The notes beneath the pieces were generated by a model. The model was not told where the DNA came from and ran no database searches. It saw only the letters and a list, made by a program, of their open reading frames with translations. A program made the translations under genes and the position numbers. From Eriocheir sinensis (taxonomy: Eukaryota > Arthropoda > Malacostraca > Decapoda > Varunidae): 64,000 nucleotides of DNA. Below, one piece after another: positions 1 to 12,690 of this stretch. Every line of letters starts with the position of its first letter. Positions within the stretch are counted from its first letter, which is position 1. The DNA lies in assembly GCF_024679095.1 (NCBI RefSeq), contig NC_066568.1, positions 2,781,180-2,845,179 on the forward strand, written 5' to 3'.

Positions 1-422
1 CATTCTTTGTTATTTTCATTCGTTCAATCAATATTAACTTTCCTTTTGTTTCATATTCTCCTTCTTCTATTCTTCTTCCTGTTCCTCTTGTTCTTCTTCT
101 TCCTCTTTCTTCTTCTTCTTCGTCTGGTGGGTTTTCGTCGTCTGTGTTATTTTCTTCCTCTTCTTCCTTCTCCTCTTCTTCCTCTTCTCTTCTTCTCATC
201 CATTCTCCCTCCATCTTCATCCCATGGTTTTCGTCTCTTCTTCTTTCCAACACATAAGGCATCTTCATTTTCTTCTTCTTCCCCTTTTCGTTGTTACTTT
301 CTTCCTTTTCTTCCTTATTTCTTCTTCTTTCTATATTTCTTCTTCTGTTCTCTCTTTCGTTTTCTTCTTCTTTTGCCTTTTCCTCTTCGACTGTTCAGCG
401 TTCGTTACTCTGCAAAGAAAAA
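1..422. repeat. Pyrimidine-rich low-complexity tract (CTT/TTC)
   Basis: Almost all C and T on the plus strand with degenerate CTT/TCC triplets. Open frames here give only Leu/Phe/Ser-rich strings with no domain, so it is not read as coding. Confidence 0.85.

Positions 423-476
<54 letters not shown>
423..476. repeat. (TAG)18 microsatellite
   Basis: Uninterrupted TAG triplets, 54 bases. Confidence 0.95.
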
Positions 477-938
477 GTGATATTCAGTTTACTTTAGGCT
501 TCATAATATCATAAGAATTGGTTAGTTTCAAAAATTTAGGGCCAGGTTAAGAAAATTCAGGGAGGACAAAAAAGTATAAAAAAATAAAACAGATAAAACA
601 ACTCCTTAAAATCAACCCTTAACTTCAAACGAGAAAAAAAAACCACAAACAAAAAAAGAAACAAATAAAAAACAAGAAAAAACACAGAGACGAAGAAGAA
701 AAAGAGAAAGAAGAAGGAGAAAGAGGAAGAAGAACAAGAACAAGAGGAGTAGGAAAAAGAAGAAGAGAAGAAGGAGAATATGAAACACAATCAAGATATC
801 AGACAAATCAGAAAACAGGAGGAAACAAACAATTATACCAACAAGCATAAACATAAACAAAAGGTAATTAGGTTAGTTAATTATAGTTATTAGAGGACGC
901 TTTAATAATTCCGCTTCTGACCAAAAAAAAAAAACTCA
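477..938. other. A/G-rich spacer, no gene seen
   Basis: A-rich sequence with a purine (GAA/GAG) stretch at about 640-790. No splice-consistent coding segment or transposon end was recognised. Confidence 0.6.
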
Positions 939-1104
939 ATTTACGAACGTTCATACAATTTGAGTGAACTAAATTTACGAGCGTTCATACAATTTGAGTG
1001 AACTAAATTTACGAACGTTCATACAATTTGAGTGAACTAAATTTACGAACGTTCAACAATTTGAGTGAACTAAATTTACGAACGTTCATACAATTTAAGT
1101 GAAC
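939..1104. repeat. 34-bp tandem repeat, 5 copies
   Basis: The motif TTTACGAACGTTCATACAA recurs with a 34-base spacing (starts near 941, 975, 1009, 1043, 1076). The unit contains the palindrome GAACGTTC. Confidence 0.9.
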
Positions 1105-1144
1105 ATGATTTTTTTCTCTTTTTTTAATCATTATCAAGCACTTC

Positions 1145-1171
1145 TTTTTTTTTTTTTTTGGGGGGGGGGGG
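1145..1171. repeat. Poly-T followed by poly-G
   Basis: T15 directly followed by G12, a homopolymer junction prone to assembly error. Confidence 0.9.
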
Positions 1172-1199
1172 CCTTCCGCCACCACCGCCGCCGCCATCA

Positions 1200-1960
1200 T
1201 TACCAATACAAAAAAATATCCCAAAAACAAACAAACAAAAATAATTAAAGAGAAAAAGTAAAAAAAAATTGTAACTGAAAATAAGGGAAATAAAAATGAA
1301 TAATTAAATACAAAAAAAAATAAAGAAAGAGAGAAGGAGAGAAAGAGAGAAAAGAAGAAATTAATAAAAGAAATGTGTAACTAAAATAAAAACGAAAATA
1401 AACAAATAGAAAAAATAATAAACAAAATTCTAACCAAAAAAAAGATAAAACGTGTAAACAATTAAATATAAACAATACAAACAAATATAAACAAAAAAAA
1501 ACAATATGAAAAACACGTGTAAACAAATATATACAAACAACACAAGCAAATCAAAACAAAGAAAACAAAAACCAACCAAAAGTAAACAAAAGAAAAACAA
1601 AATAAAGAAAAAAAACAAAAAAAAGACTAAACAAAAAATAAAGAACACCCAAACAAGAAAATAATAATCAAGAAATCAAAATAAGCAAGAAAAAAGAAAC
1701 GGGAAACAGAAGTAAAAAGAAAAAAGAAAAAGAAAACAATCTCTCTAAATCAATTCATCACTTCAGACAAACAAGAAAAACACAAACAAGAAAACACCAA
1801 TCAAGAGAAGAAAACAAGAAAATTCAAATAAAACAAGATAAAATAAGAAAACAACAATCAAGAAACCAAACAATCAAAACATCAAACAAGTAAGAAAACA
1901 AGAGAAAACAAACAATTAAACCATCATGAATAGAACACGAATCGAACAGAAGTAAAAACA
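1200..1960. other. A-rich low-complexity region
   Basis: AAAC/AAAT/GAAA-rich sequence. Open frames on the minus strand are Phe/Leu strings without any domain. No gene seen. Confidence 0.7.
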
Positions 1961-2183
1961 TGGACAAAACAACCCGTCAAAATCACCCTTGCTATTCACC
2001 TAACCGAGGGCCGTCAAACTGGAACGTTGGAGCGGGTGTGGCACGGTAGCGCGGCACGGAGGAGAAAGTCTAACATCCTCCCTCTCCGACGTCCACGGGG
2101 TAACTGAGACTAGTCAGAGAGAGAGAGGGAGACCGCGAGACGAATGTGACGCGGCCGATTCTCAGAGTTGGGTGTCACACATT

Positions 2184-2184
<1 letters not shown>

Positions 2185-2229
<45 letters not shown>

Positions 2230-2299
2230 GCATCTGTGTCTTAACCTTATAATGACCTTTTTGTTACAGGACATTTCATAACCACCACCACCACCACCG

Positions 2300-2335
<36 letters not shown>

Positions 2336-2382
2336 TTACCACTGCCACTACTAATACTAATACTACTTCTAAAAATTGGGAG

Positions 2383-2420
<38 letters not shown>

Positions 2421-2530
2421 ACACAATAATATTCTAGGAAAGTCTTGCACGTACATTTAAGATAAATCACCTTTACTTTCACAAGAGAGAGAGAGAGAGA
2501 GAGGGGGGCGGGGGGGGCGGGGGGGACTGG
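2185..2530. repeat. Compound microsatellites (GA)n, (ACC/ACT)n, G-rich
   Basis: (GA) about 2185-2226, ACC/ACT triplets about 2281-2340, (GA) about 2385-2417 and 2485-2503, then a G-rich run to about 2525. Confidence 0.9.
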
Positions 2531-2621
2531 GTCGACGCTTCAAATCCACGTAATCATCTCTTTTTTTCTCTCTCTTTTATTTTTCGCGTCATATTTTTCC
2601 TCCTTTCCTCCTTCTGCTTCT

Positions 2622-2811
2622 AACAATGATAATGATGATGATGATGATGATGACGATGACGAGTGTAAATGGACTTGTGTTTGCATGAGTCTTCTTTTTC
2701 CTCTTCTTTTTATTTTCTTCCTTCCTCAATTCCTTTTCTCTCGCTTTTTTTTTTTTCCATTTGTAGTAGGTGGAGGAGAAGGAGGAGGAGGAGGAGGAGG
2801 AGGAGGAGAGA
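2622..2811. repeat. (ATG)n and (GGA)n microsatellites
   Basis: ATG/ATGACG triplets at about 2622-2660 and GGA triplets at about 2772-2811, separated by T/C-rich sequence. Confidence 0.85.
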
Positions 2812-2930
2812 AGACCACATGTCCTCTTCCACCTTCTTCTCTTCTTCCACCACATGTAGATTACTAGTGGTAGCGGTAGTAAACAGACACCCTTGCCATA
2901 GACCGTTCTTCCTATGTATTCCTATGTATT

Positions 2931-3360
2931 CCTCCTCCTCCTCTTCCTCCTCTATTTTCTTCTATTCCTTCCTTCTCCTTCTCCTTCTCTTCCTTTTCCG
3001 TTCCTAATTTTCTTCTTCAATTTCTTCTTATGCCACAAAATCTTCTATCTCCTCCATTTTTTTCTCTTTTTCTCCTCCTCCTCCTCCTCTATTTTCTTCT
3101 ATTCCTTCCTTCTCCTTCTCCTTCTCTTCCTTTTCTGTTCCTAATTTTCTTCTTCAATTTCTTCTTATGCCACAAAATCTTCTATCTCCTCCATTTTTTT
3201 CTCTTTTTCTCCTCCTCCTCCTCTATTTTCTTCTATTCCTTTCTTCTCCTTCTTCTTCTCTTCCTTTTCTGTTCCTAATTTTCTTCTTCAATTTCTTCTT
3301 ATGCCACAAAATCTTCTATCTCCTCATTTTCTTTCTTTCTCTCCTCTTCTTCTCCTCCTA
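2931..3360. repeat. ~136-bp pyrimidine-rich tandem repeat, 3 copies
   Basis: The landmark CTTATGCCACAAAATC recurs near 3026, 3163 and 3297 (spacing 137 and 134). Between landmarks the sequence is nearly all pyrimidine. Confidence 0.9.
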
Positions 3361-3449
3361 ACTACTGACTGACTGACTGACTAACTGATTGACTGACTGA
3401 CTGACTGACTAACCGACTAACTAACTAACTGACTGACTGACTGACTGAC
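3361..3449. repeat. (ACTG)n tetranucleotide array
   Basis: ACTG/ACTA tetramers over about 90 bases. Confidence 0.9.
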
Positions 3450-3879
3450 GTATGGAAAACCTCGTCAGCGCTTTCAGACCAGACCAGACAAACCCAGACT
3501 GACTAGGAATTCATCCAGTTATCAAGGGAAAGCGGAAGAATGGAGAGAAAGGGGGGAGGGAAGGAAGGAAAGGGGATAAAGGGGGAGGAGGTAAGGGTTC
3601 CGTTCGTCGTCCTTAACATAGAATTTAAGTAAGAAAAAATAGGTGGTCTTGGAAAATGTGGGAAACTTTTGACTTGGAAAAGTAGAAAATCAAAATCTTC
3701 TTTATCTTACTTATCTTGCTTAGTTTTATTGTCATCGTTTCCTTGATTATCTTGTTTATCTTTTCCTTCTTTTCCCTTCTTTTCTTTTCCCATTCTCTTC
3801 TCTCTATCTCTCTCTTTCTCCCTGTTTTCTTCCTCCTTTCCTCTTTTCCTTCCTTCTTACCTCTCCTCCCTTTCGTAAC

Positions 3880-3922
<43 letters not shown>
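3880..3922. repeat. (CA)n(TA)n microsatellite
   Basis: About 17 CA units followed by a short TA run. Confidence 0.9.
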
Positions 3923-3923
<1 letters not shown>

Positions 3924-3984
3924 ATTATACTCTTGATAAGTCACGAGGAAGGGTTATTGACCGTTTAGAAAGAGGAAAAGTCTG

Positions 3985-4315
3985 CTAAAAACCTCCTCCT
4001 CCTCTTCCTCTACCCCCTCCTCCTCCTACTCCTCCTCTTCCTCTTCCTCCTCTAACTTTTCTTATTGCGTAATCTTTTTCTTCTGTCCTTGCTCTCCTCA
4101 CCTCCTCCTCCTTCCCCTCCTCCTCCTCCTCCTCCTCCTCCTCTACCTCTTCCTCCTCCTCTAACTTTTCTTATTGCGTAATCTTTTTCTTCTGTCCTTG
4201 CTCTCCTCACCTCCTCCTCCTCCTCCTTCTTCTGTTAATATTTATTCAATGTTTTTATATCTTCCGTACCTCCTCTCTCCTTCTTTCGACCTCTCCTCCT
4301 CCTCCTCCTCCTTCC
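3985..4315. repeat. (CTC)n-rich tract with a 101-bp direct duplication
   Basis: CTC triplets throughout. The segment starting CTTTTCTTATTGCGTAATC occurs twice, near 4057 and 4158. Confidence 0.85.
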
Positions 4316-4980
4316 TTACCTAACCTTACCTTACCTTACCTTACCTTACCTAATCTTACCTTACCTTACCTAACCATACCTTACCTTACCTAACCTAACC
4401 TAATCTTACCTTGCCTTACCTTACCTTACCTAACCTTATCTTACCTTACCTTACCTAACCTTACCTAACCTTACCTTACCTAACCTAACCTAACCTTACC
4501 TTACCTTACCTAACCATACCTTACCTAACCTTACCTAACCTAACCTAACCTAACCTTACCTTACCTTGCCTTACCTTACCTTACCTAACCTTACTTTACC
4601 TTACCTTACCTTACCTTACCTTTCCTTACCTAACCTTTCCTTACCTAACCTTACCTTACCTTACCTAACCTTACCTTACCTTACCTTACCTAACCTTATC
4701 TTACCTTACCTTACCTAACCTTACCTTACCTTACCTTGCCTTACCTTACCTTACCTTACCTTTCCTTACCTAACCTTTCCTTACCTAACCTTACCTTACC
4801 TTACCTAACCTAACCTAACCTAACCTAACCTTATCTTACCTTACCTTACCTTACCTAACCTTACCTTACCTTACCTAACCTTACCTTACCTAACCTAACC
4901 TTATCTTACCTTACCTTACCTAACCTTACCTTACCTTACCTTGCCTTACCTTACCTTACCTTACCTTACCTTACCTTACT
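4316..4980. repeat. Interstitial TTAGG-like pentamer array
   Basis: About 665 bases built almost only from the pentamers TTACC and TAACC (reverse strand GGTAA/GGTTA). TAACC/CCTAA is the complement of the arthropod telomere repeat TTAGG; here it is mixed with a CCTTA variant and with rare CCATA, CCTTG and CCTTT units. The ordered mixing, for example runs of TTACC closed by TAACC, suggests higher-order amplification. It is flanked by CTC-rich and T-rich DNA, so it is interstitial and not a chromosome end. Confidence 0.85.
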
Positions 4981-5226
4981 TTATTTGTTTACATCTGTGC
5001 GCGTTCGAGTGTAGGATATTTTTTTGTTGTTGTTTTTTATTTTATTTTTGTTATGAATCGTGGCAACTTTTTTTCATTTCTTTTTTCATTTCTTTTTATT
5101 ATTGTTATTTTTTTTTGTATTGATCAATGAATGAGTATTTCTTGTTCCTCTTTTTTTATTTCTTTTTTTTTTTATTTTTTTGTTTTATTGTATTTATTTT
5201 TTTCATCTTCGTTCGTGTGTGAAAGG

Positions 5227-5228
<2 letters not shown>

Positions 5229-5273
<45 letters not shown>
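5229..5273. repeat. (GT)n(GA)n microsatellite
   Basis: About 15 GT units running into about 7 GA units. Confidence 0.9.
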
Positions 5274-5455
5274 TATCTACCATTTTTTTTTTTGTCTTAT
5301 CATAAAATATCTTACTTTCTGTATATCTATTTCTAGGCTTTTCTTTATAATTATTTTCTTCTGTCTGTCTGTTTCCTGTTTATTTTTTTTTTCTCTTTTA
5401 CTTCCTCTTCATTATCATATTATTCAAACTTCAGAATATATTTTCCCAGAGTTGT

Positions 5456-7763
<2,308 letters not shown>

Positions 7764-7780
<17 letters not shown>

Positions 7781-8750
7781 CCTTACGCCCTTATCACAAG
7801 CTCTCCCTTCCTCGGCCATTCCCTTTCGCTCATATCACAAGCTCTCCCTTCCTCGGCCATTCCCATTCGCTCATATCACAAGCTCTCCCTTCCTTCCTCG
7901 GCCATTCCCTTACGCCCTTATCACAAGCTCTCCCTTCCTCGGCCATTCCCTTTCGCTCATATCACAAGCTCTCCCTTCCTCGGCCATTCCCATTCGCTCA
8001 TATCACAAGCTCTCCCTTCCTTCCTCGGCCATTCCCTTACGCCCTTATCACAAGCTCTCCCTTCCTCGGCCATTCCCATTCGCTCATATCACAAGCTCTC
8101 CCTTCCTCGGCCATTCCCATTCGCTGATATCACAAGCTCTCCCTTCCTTCCTCGGCCATTCCCTTACGCCCTTATCTAGCTCCCTTCCTCGGCCATTCCC
8201 ATTCGCTCATATCACAAGCTCTCCCTTCCTCGGCCATTCCCATTCGCTCATATCACAAGCTCTCCCTTCCTCGGCCATTCCCATTCGCTAATATCACAAG
8301 CTCTCCCTTCCTCAGCCATTCCCATTCGCTGATATCACAAGCTCTCCCTTCCTCGGCCATTCCCATTCGCTAATATCACAAGCTCTCCCTTCCTCAGCCA
8401 TTCCCATTCGCTAATATCACAAGCTCTCCCTTCCTCGGCCATTCCCTTTCGCTCATATCACAAGCTCTCCCTTCCTCGGCCATTCCCATTCGCTTATATC
8501 ACAAGCTCTCCCTTCCTCGGCCATTCCCATTCGCTGATATCACAAGCTCTCCCTTCCTTCCTCGGCCATTCCCTTACGCCCTTATCACAAGCTCTCCCTT
8601 CCTCGGCCATTCCCTTTCGCCCATATTACAAGCTCTCCCTTCCTTCCTTCCCAGGCCATTCCCTTGCGCCCATATTACAAGCTCTCCCTTTCCAGGCCAT
8701 TCCCTTACGCCCTTATCACAAGCTCTCTCTTCCTCGGCCATTCCCTTGAG
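7764..8750. repeat. 41-bp satellite array, second block
   Basis: Same 41-base unit as the first block, about 24 units, decaying after about 8600 where TTCCCAGGCCATTCCC variants appear. Confidence 0.92.
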
Positions 8751-9199
8751 GTCAGTTCCAGCATTATCAGTCAGACAGGCGCTGTTTCTTATGAGTTTTC
8801 CATGAACCACTTTTATGAGTTAATGGTTACGCCCAACATATTAAATACCTCTGTTAGTAATGGTATGGCGTAAACAGTAAAAAATAAGAAGAATTTAAGT
8901 GATATGTGACGCTAACGCAACCATGCATGAGGGGTGACTGATGAAGAAAATAATAGTAAAACCAGATAGTTACAACAATGACAATGATGTAAAGGATATG
9001 AGACAGAAAATGAATTATGTATGGCCTAGGGTGACACCAAGCAGTCTGGCGGGCTCCACAACCTGCAGAGAATGGGGACCAACCGTGAGAGCTAGCGGTG
9101 GGGTGGCGGTGGAGGTGTTGAGATGCATCACCACTGTTTTGCCAAGGGTGGGTAAGGAAAGGATGAGTTACGCATGTATATTTTCGTCCGCCCTGCCTG
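8751..9199. other. Spacer, no gene recognised
   Basis: Unique-looking sequence. Short open frames on both strands show no domain, although the minus strand here lies directly downstream of a reverse-transcriptase fragment and may be its decayed continuation. Confidence 0.5.
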
Positions 9200-9470
9200 T
9201 GTTTCGTCATCAGCTGTCCTCGCAGTATTTCTCTTCCTCCACCATGATCCTTTGCCGCTGCGATTGGCACGGATTTGGCCTTCCTTGGTAGCCTGGTAAC
9301 ATACACTCCCAGGTCTTTCTCTGCCTCTGTGGTGGATAGTGGAGTGTTTCCCATGTGGTATTGGTGTACTGGATATCCCCTCCCATGGTGCAGGACTTTA
9401 CATTTTTCTTCATTGAATTGTAACAGCCACTTTTTGCTTTATCCTAGTAGCTTGGTGGGGTCTGACTGTA
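9200..9470 (-). pseudogene. CR1/Jockey-like non-LTR reverse transcriptase fragment
   Basis: Reading the minus strand from about 9460 gives WLLQFNEEKCKVLHHGRG, and further on STTEAEKDLGVYV. This is the well-known segment after the catalytic YxDD box of CR1/Jockey-type reverse transcriptases (consensus like FN-KCKV-H-G, then E-DLGV-V). The frame breaks after LPRKAKS and the catalytic part is absent, so only a remnant is present. Confidence 0.75.
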
Positions 9471-9877
9471 GGAAATCCGCATTCAATGAGTTAACTGCCT
9501 TTCTTTTCCTCGTGTACATCTCCGAAGGTTTTTAAGGTATTCAGCGTCTATTTTGATTCCTTTGTTATTCCTTTCTGACTAGTTCAATGTTCCTAAGTGT
9601 CCTGGATATTTTTGAAGGTATTGCGTCTTTGAATTGTGCAGAAAGTTCTAGATATTAATCAGAAAGCGGACGAGACTGTTCTTCACGTTGTTCCGCAATT
9701 AGCGATAGTCTATTATCGGATTGAGAGCGGCCCAAGGCTTTGATTACTGATGAAACCCACGGTCGGGCTGAGGCGGCTGATGAGACCCGGCCCTATGTGC
9801 TCGAGGCAACAGGAAGGGGGGGGGGGGGGGGGAGCGCGGCGGGGGTACAGCAGTTTGTGCGTCAGCCCAGGGCCACG
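9471..9877. other. Spacer with rising GC and a poly-G run
   Basis: No gene seen. A G run near 9817-9831 and GC-rich DNA lead into the retropepsin-like gene, whose stop codon is at 9878-9880. Confidence 0.5.
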
Positions 9878-10777
9878 CTAGTAGAGCCTTCGCGGGGCGC
9901 GGGGCGGCGGCTGCGTGAACACCCGCCACCACCCCGCCCCCGCCCGCAGGTCCAGCGTGTGGCGGCCGTGGTCGAGCACGGCGCCGTTGGCACACAGCAC
10001 GGCAACGCCCAGGATAAAATCGTGGTCGTTGGAGGGCACGACGCCCAGCGGGCCCGCGTGCAGACACAGGCCGCCGCCCAGGTCCAGCTCGAGGCCCCGG
10101 GGCGGGGGGCGGCCGGACAGCAGCAGCGCGCGACGCTCGCAGGACACGTGCACACCCGTGGCGCCCGTGTCCAGCAGCATGGTCATGGGCGCGCCGGCCG
10201 CCCCGCCGTCCCGCGCCACCCGCACCGTCAGCACGTCGGGCTGCACGGAGCGGCGCGTCTTACGCACCCGCCCCTGCAGCCGCCGCGGCCGGCGCACCAG
10301 CAGGTCGCTGCCGCCGGGCCGGAACAGCTGCACCATGGCGCCGCGCCGCAGCTGGTGGGCGTCCAGCACCACGGCCTGGGCGTCGTACTGGTGCTCCAGC
10401 CACGCCGGGAACACCGTGGCGGGCGTCACCACCTGCACGCCGCCGCCCAGCTCGATGGTGACGCTGTCCAGCTGCACCACGCGCAGCGCCTGCCGCCCCG
10501 TCCACAGCACCACCTCCTGCCGCACGGCGCGCTCCCCGCCGCGCACCAGGCCCAGGCGCAGCGCCGCGCTCCAGAACACCACGGTCACCTCCGCCCCGGA
10601 GTCCAGCTGCACCAGGCACGCCCGCCCGTTCACGCGGCCCTGCACGCGGTTGTTGGCGTCCGCGCTCAGCCGCGGGTGCTGCCGGCCCGGGCGGCGCCGC
10701 CTGACGGGCACGGCGGGCGGTTCCAGCACCAGCCGCAGCGCCGCGCCCCGCCCACGCTTCTTAGCCGCGCCAGGCAT
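9878..10777 (-). CDS. Putative protein with two tandem retropepsin-like domains
   Basis: An intronless 299-residue frame, strongly GC-rich unlike its surroundings. Start ATG at 10777, stop TAG at 9878-9880. After a basic N-terminus (residues 6-36 rich in Arg/Lys), domain 1 has the sequence VNGRACLVQLDSGAEVTVV with the aspartate motif D59-S-G-A. Domain 2 has TMLLDTGATGVHVS with D203-T-G-A, followed by DFILGVAVL (253-261) and GAVLDHG (265-271). That is the usual flap-to-C-terminal pattern of retropepsin-like proteases of gypsy elements and of host proteins such as DDI1 and NRIP2/3. Domain 1 has a weaker equivalent, AVVLDAHQL (135-143). Retropepsins act as homodimers, so two copies in one chain could pair within the molecule; that is inference. 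No reverse transcriptase or integrase lies next to it. It could be a domesticated gag-protease relic or an unannotated exon of a longer gene; expression is unproven. Confidence 0.6.
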   Translation of the reverse strand: MPGAAKKRGRGAALRLVLEPPAVPVRRRRPGRQHPRLSADANNRVQGRVNGRACLVQLDSGAEVTVVFWSAALRLGLVRGGERAVRQEVVLWTGRQALRVVQLDSVTIELGGGVQVVTPATVFPAWLEHQYDAQAVVLDAHQLRRGAMVQLFRPGGSDLLVRRPRRLQGRVRKTRRSVQPDVLTVRVARDGGAAGAPMTMLLDTGATGVHVSCERRALLLSGRPPPRGLELDLGGGLCLHAGPLGVVPSNDHDFILGVAVLCANGAVLDHGRHTLDLRAGAGWWRVFTQPPPRAPRRLY

Positions 10778-11190
10778 TACGCAGAGGAAATATTGAAATC
10801 CTTAATATTTTCAAGCTTTTCCCCTGCATGTCATGTTAGTGTTACCCAGAAAATTACACCGTGTTATTCATGGTGTCTGGACGCGACACGTGCAGGCCGT
10901 GCGTCACTCGGGGGGGCGGATTCTGAGAAGGGCCGGAAGTTAAGGCCCGCGCGCTGTTGGCTACGGGCGCGCTACGGCGCCGTATCTCGGCATTCCTTTC
11001 ACATACTCAAAACTTTTTAAGGCCGCCGTAAGGGGACCTTAGGGCGCGCGCTGCTGCAAGGCGGCCGCGTCTCGGTGGCCAATCAGGGGCAAGTTCTAGT
11101 CGGCAAATAGGAAGCGTCGACCAATCGCGGGATGTAAACACAAATTAGCTGTTGTGCGAACGTTCCCGCGGTGCCCACCCTCTCACGACA

Positions 11191-11295
11191 ATGGAGCCTC
11201 TCTCCTCACCCCCTACCTTGCCCCCTACGAAGAAAAGGAGGCCGAACTTTTCGGAAGAGGAGCTACTAATGCTAATATCACTGACACAAACCTAA
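11191..11295 (+). pseudogene. Myb/SANT-like DNA-binding domain fragment
   Basis: ATG at 11191 begins a 34-residue frame with KKRRPNFSEEELLMLISL, which resembles the first helix of Myb/SANT-like (NAIF1/Harbinger accessory) proteins, where an RKPNFSEEE-type motif precedes a Leu-rich helix. It stops at once after SLTQT and no continuing exon was found, so it is read as a relic. PIF-Harbinger elements typically encode such a protein beside the transposase. Confidence 0.5.
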
Positions 11296-12007
11296 CCTAC
11301 CTTTGTTCATAACCTCAGACATTCAGACTATGCTGTATTCTATATGCAAGCTATAACACCATTTTTGTGAAAAGTTACCTTTAACATTTATCAGCACTAT
11401 GGTATATATACAACACTTGCAACACAGTGATGTCCCTGCTCACCCACGCGTGCAAGATACTACGTTGCGAAGGATGGGGGATGGATCCCCAAGTCTGTAG
11501 GATTAAGGAAGGCAAATATGAGGAAAATGGTGTCGTGCGCGTATACTGCATGCATATAATATGTTTACTCCGTCTTCAATAATTGTGATGCTGTCCATAA
11601 AGTATGAGTGCATAGGAACATGGCAACATACCTATCTACTTACTAGTTCTTTGCAACTCCACATAATAAAAATGTATCATTGCAAGAGGCAGCGGGAAGC
11701 CCTCTCACAAGTTTTCACCAAACTTCCTAGTTACTGTATTACTAAACATCTTACTGGTAGTTAATTCACTTCTTACAGTTGTATAAGTAGTACAACTACG
11801 TAAACATCGTTTATATTCATTTTATACCTGTATGAAGGATGTATGTTCCACTCGTAGCAGCGAAGGCGTGCAGGGAGAGGAGGCCGTAACTCACTTAGGG
11901 CGGCCCACACCCGCCTTAACCTGCGGCGCCGCAACTCTTATCAAAATGGCCGCGCCGGTGTTTTGAGTATACCAGCGGAAGCGCTACGGCCGGACGTGCA
12001 GCGAGAC
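11296..12007. other. Interior of candidate element, no intact gene
   Basis: AT-rich interior to about 11860, then GC-rich DNA. Only short frames without recognisable domains. Confidence 0.5.
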
Positions 12008-12628
12008 GGTGTCACACTAGCACTTTTTCCGTCAACTTTTTCCTTCGTTTTTCTGAAAATCGTCGATATCTTGGCTGCGGCCTGTCACACACAAACGGTG
12101 TTTCGTCTGAAACTTTCCGTCGGCACAGACCAAGGAATGTAAACAAACATGGAGTCCACGCTGCGGCAAAGATACGCTGCTCTGAACCTAATACTGTGTA
12201 TTGTGAGACTTAGACGAGCTAAACAAGCCAAAAAGCGTGCATGGATGCGCTCATGGTTGGCTCGTCGGGAAAGAGAAAGTGTGTACCACAGGCTGTTAAA
12301 AGAGCTGAGTTTAGAGGATCATGAGACTCTGAAGAATTGGATCAGGTTGGACAAAAGCCAGTACCACAGACTTCTGGAGTTAGTGACCTCTCTTATTGCC
12401 AGAAATGACACCAGGATGAGGAAGGATGTCACTGCAGGAGAGCGTTTGAGACAGATTGAAGCCACGCGGAAAGTCTCGGTCTTGGTCTTGGAAATGTAAA
12501 CAAAGGCGGAAATTTGCAGGCGGAAACGATCCTGATCGTCTGACAAATTCATGCGATAAGTTCATGCGGAACGATGAAAAATCGACGGAAATCGCATTAA
12601 TCGACGGAAAAAGTGCTAGTGTGACACC
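12008..12628. mobile_element. Short PIF-Harbinger-type element with perfect 26-bp TIRs
   Basis: The left end (12008-12033) starts GGTGTCACACTAGCACTTTT and the right end (12603-12628) is its perfect reverse complement over 26 bases. Total length is 621 bases. Imperfect inverted similarity continues inwards (TTTTTCCGTC and CGATT motifs). It contains an open frame matching only the N-terminal part of a HARBI1-like transposase, so it is an internally deleted, non-autonomous copy. A clear target-site duplication was not identified. Confidence 0.85.
12149..12499 (+). pseudogene. HARBI1-like transposase N-terminal fragment
   Basis: A 116-residue frame from ATG 12149 to TAA 12499. Residues about 30-100 (WMRSWLARRERESVYHRLL, then LKNWIRLDKSQYHRLLELV and RKDVTAGERLRQ) follow the pattern of the N-terminal region of PIF/Harbinger (HARBI1-like) transposases, where W-x-R is followed by a helical segment, an R-x-D-x-x-x-x-x-x-L motif and an I-x-x-x-x-T-x-x-R segment. 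The DDE catalytic domain is missing: the frame jumps into about 18 unrelated residues and stops. The product cannot be an active transposase, although the start and frame are intact. Confidence 0.7.
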
Positions 12629-12690
12629 GCCAAAGCAGATACGACGCCGTAACTTCGTTTCAGAATCCGCCCCCAGGGACGCGTTTGTCC

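Larger units (their letters stand above)
10905..12690. mobile_element. Candidate DNA transposon with long, degenerate inverted ends
   Basis: The left end (about 10905-11080) reads GGGGGCGGATTCTGA, later AAGTTAAGGC, GCGCCGTATCT and ATACTCAAAAC. The reverse strand of the right end (from about 12690) gives GGGGGCGGATTCTGA, AAGTTACGGCGTCGTATCT and, beyond the inserted element at 12008-12628, ATACTCAAAAC. The same landmarks in the same order on opposite strands indicate imperfect terminal inverted repeats. A Myb/SANT-like coding scrap (11191-11295) inside fits a PIF-Harbinger-type element, but exact ends and target duplication were not found. Confidence 0.45.

Noticed and set aside
4316..4980. A true chromosome end
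   Set aside because: Ordinary sequence lies on both sides and the pentamers are mixed, so it is interstitial.
9740..11020. 426-residue plus-strand frame opposite the retropepsin-like gene
   Set aside because: It is a shadow caused by high GC; it is rich in Gln/His/Arg/Ala without any domain, while the minus frame has two clear aspartate motifs.
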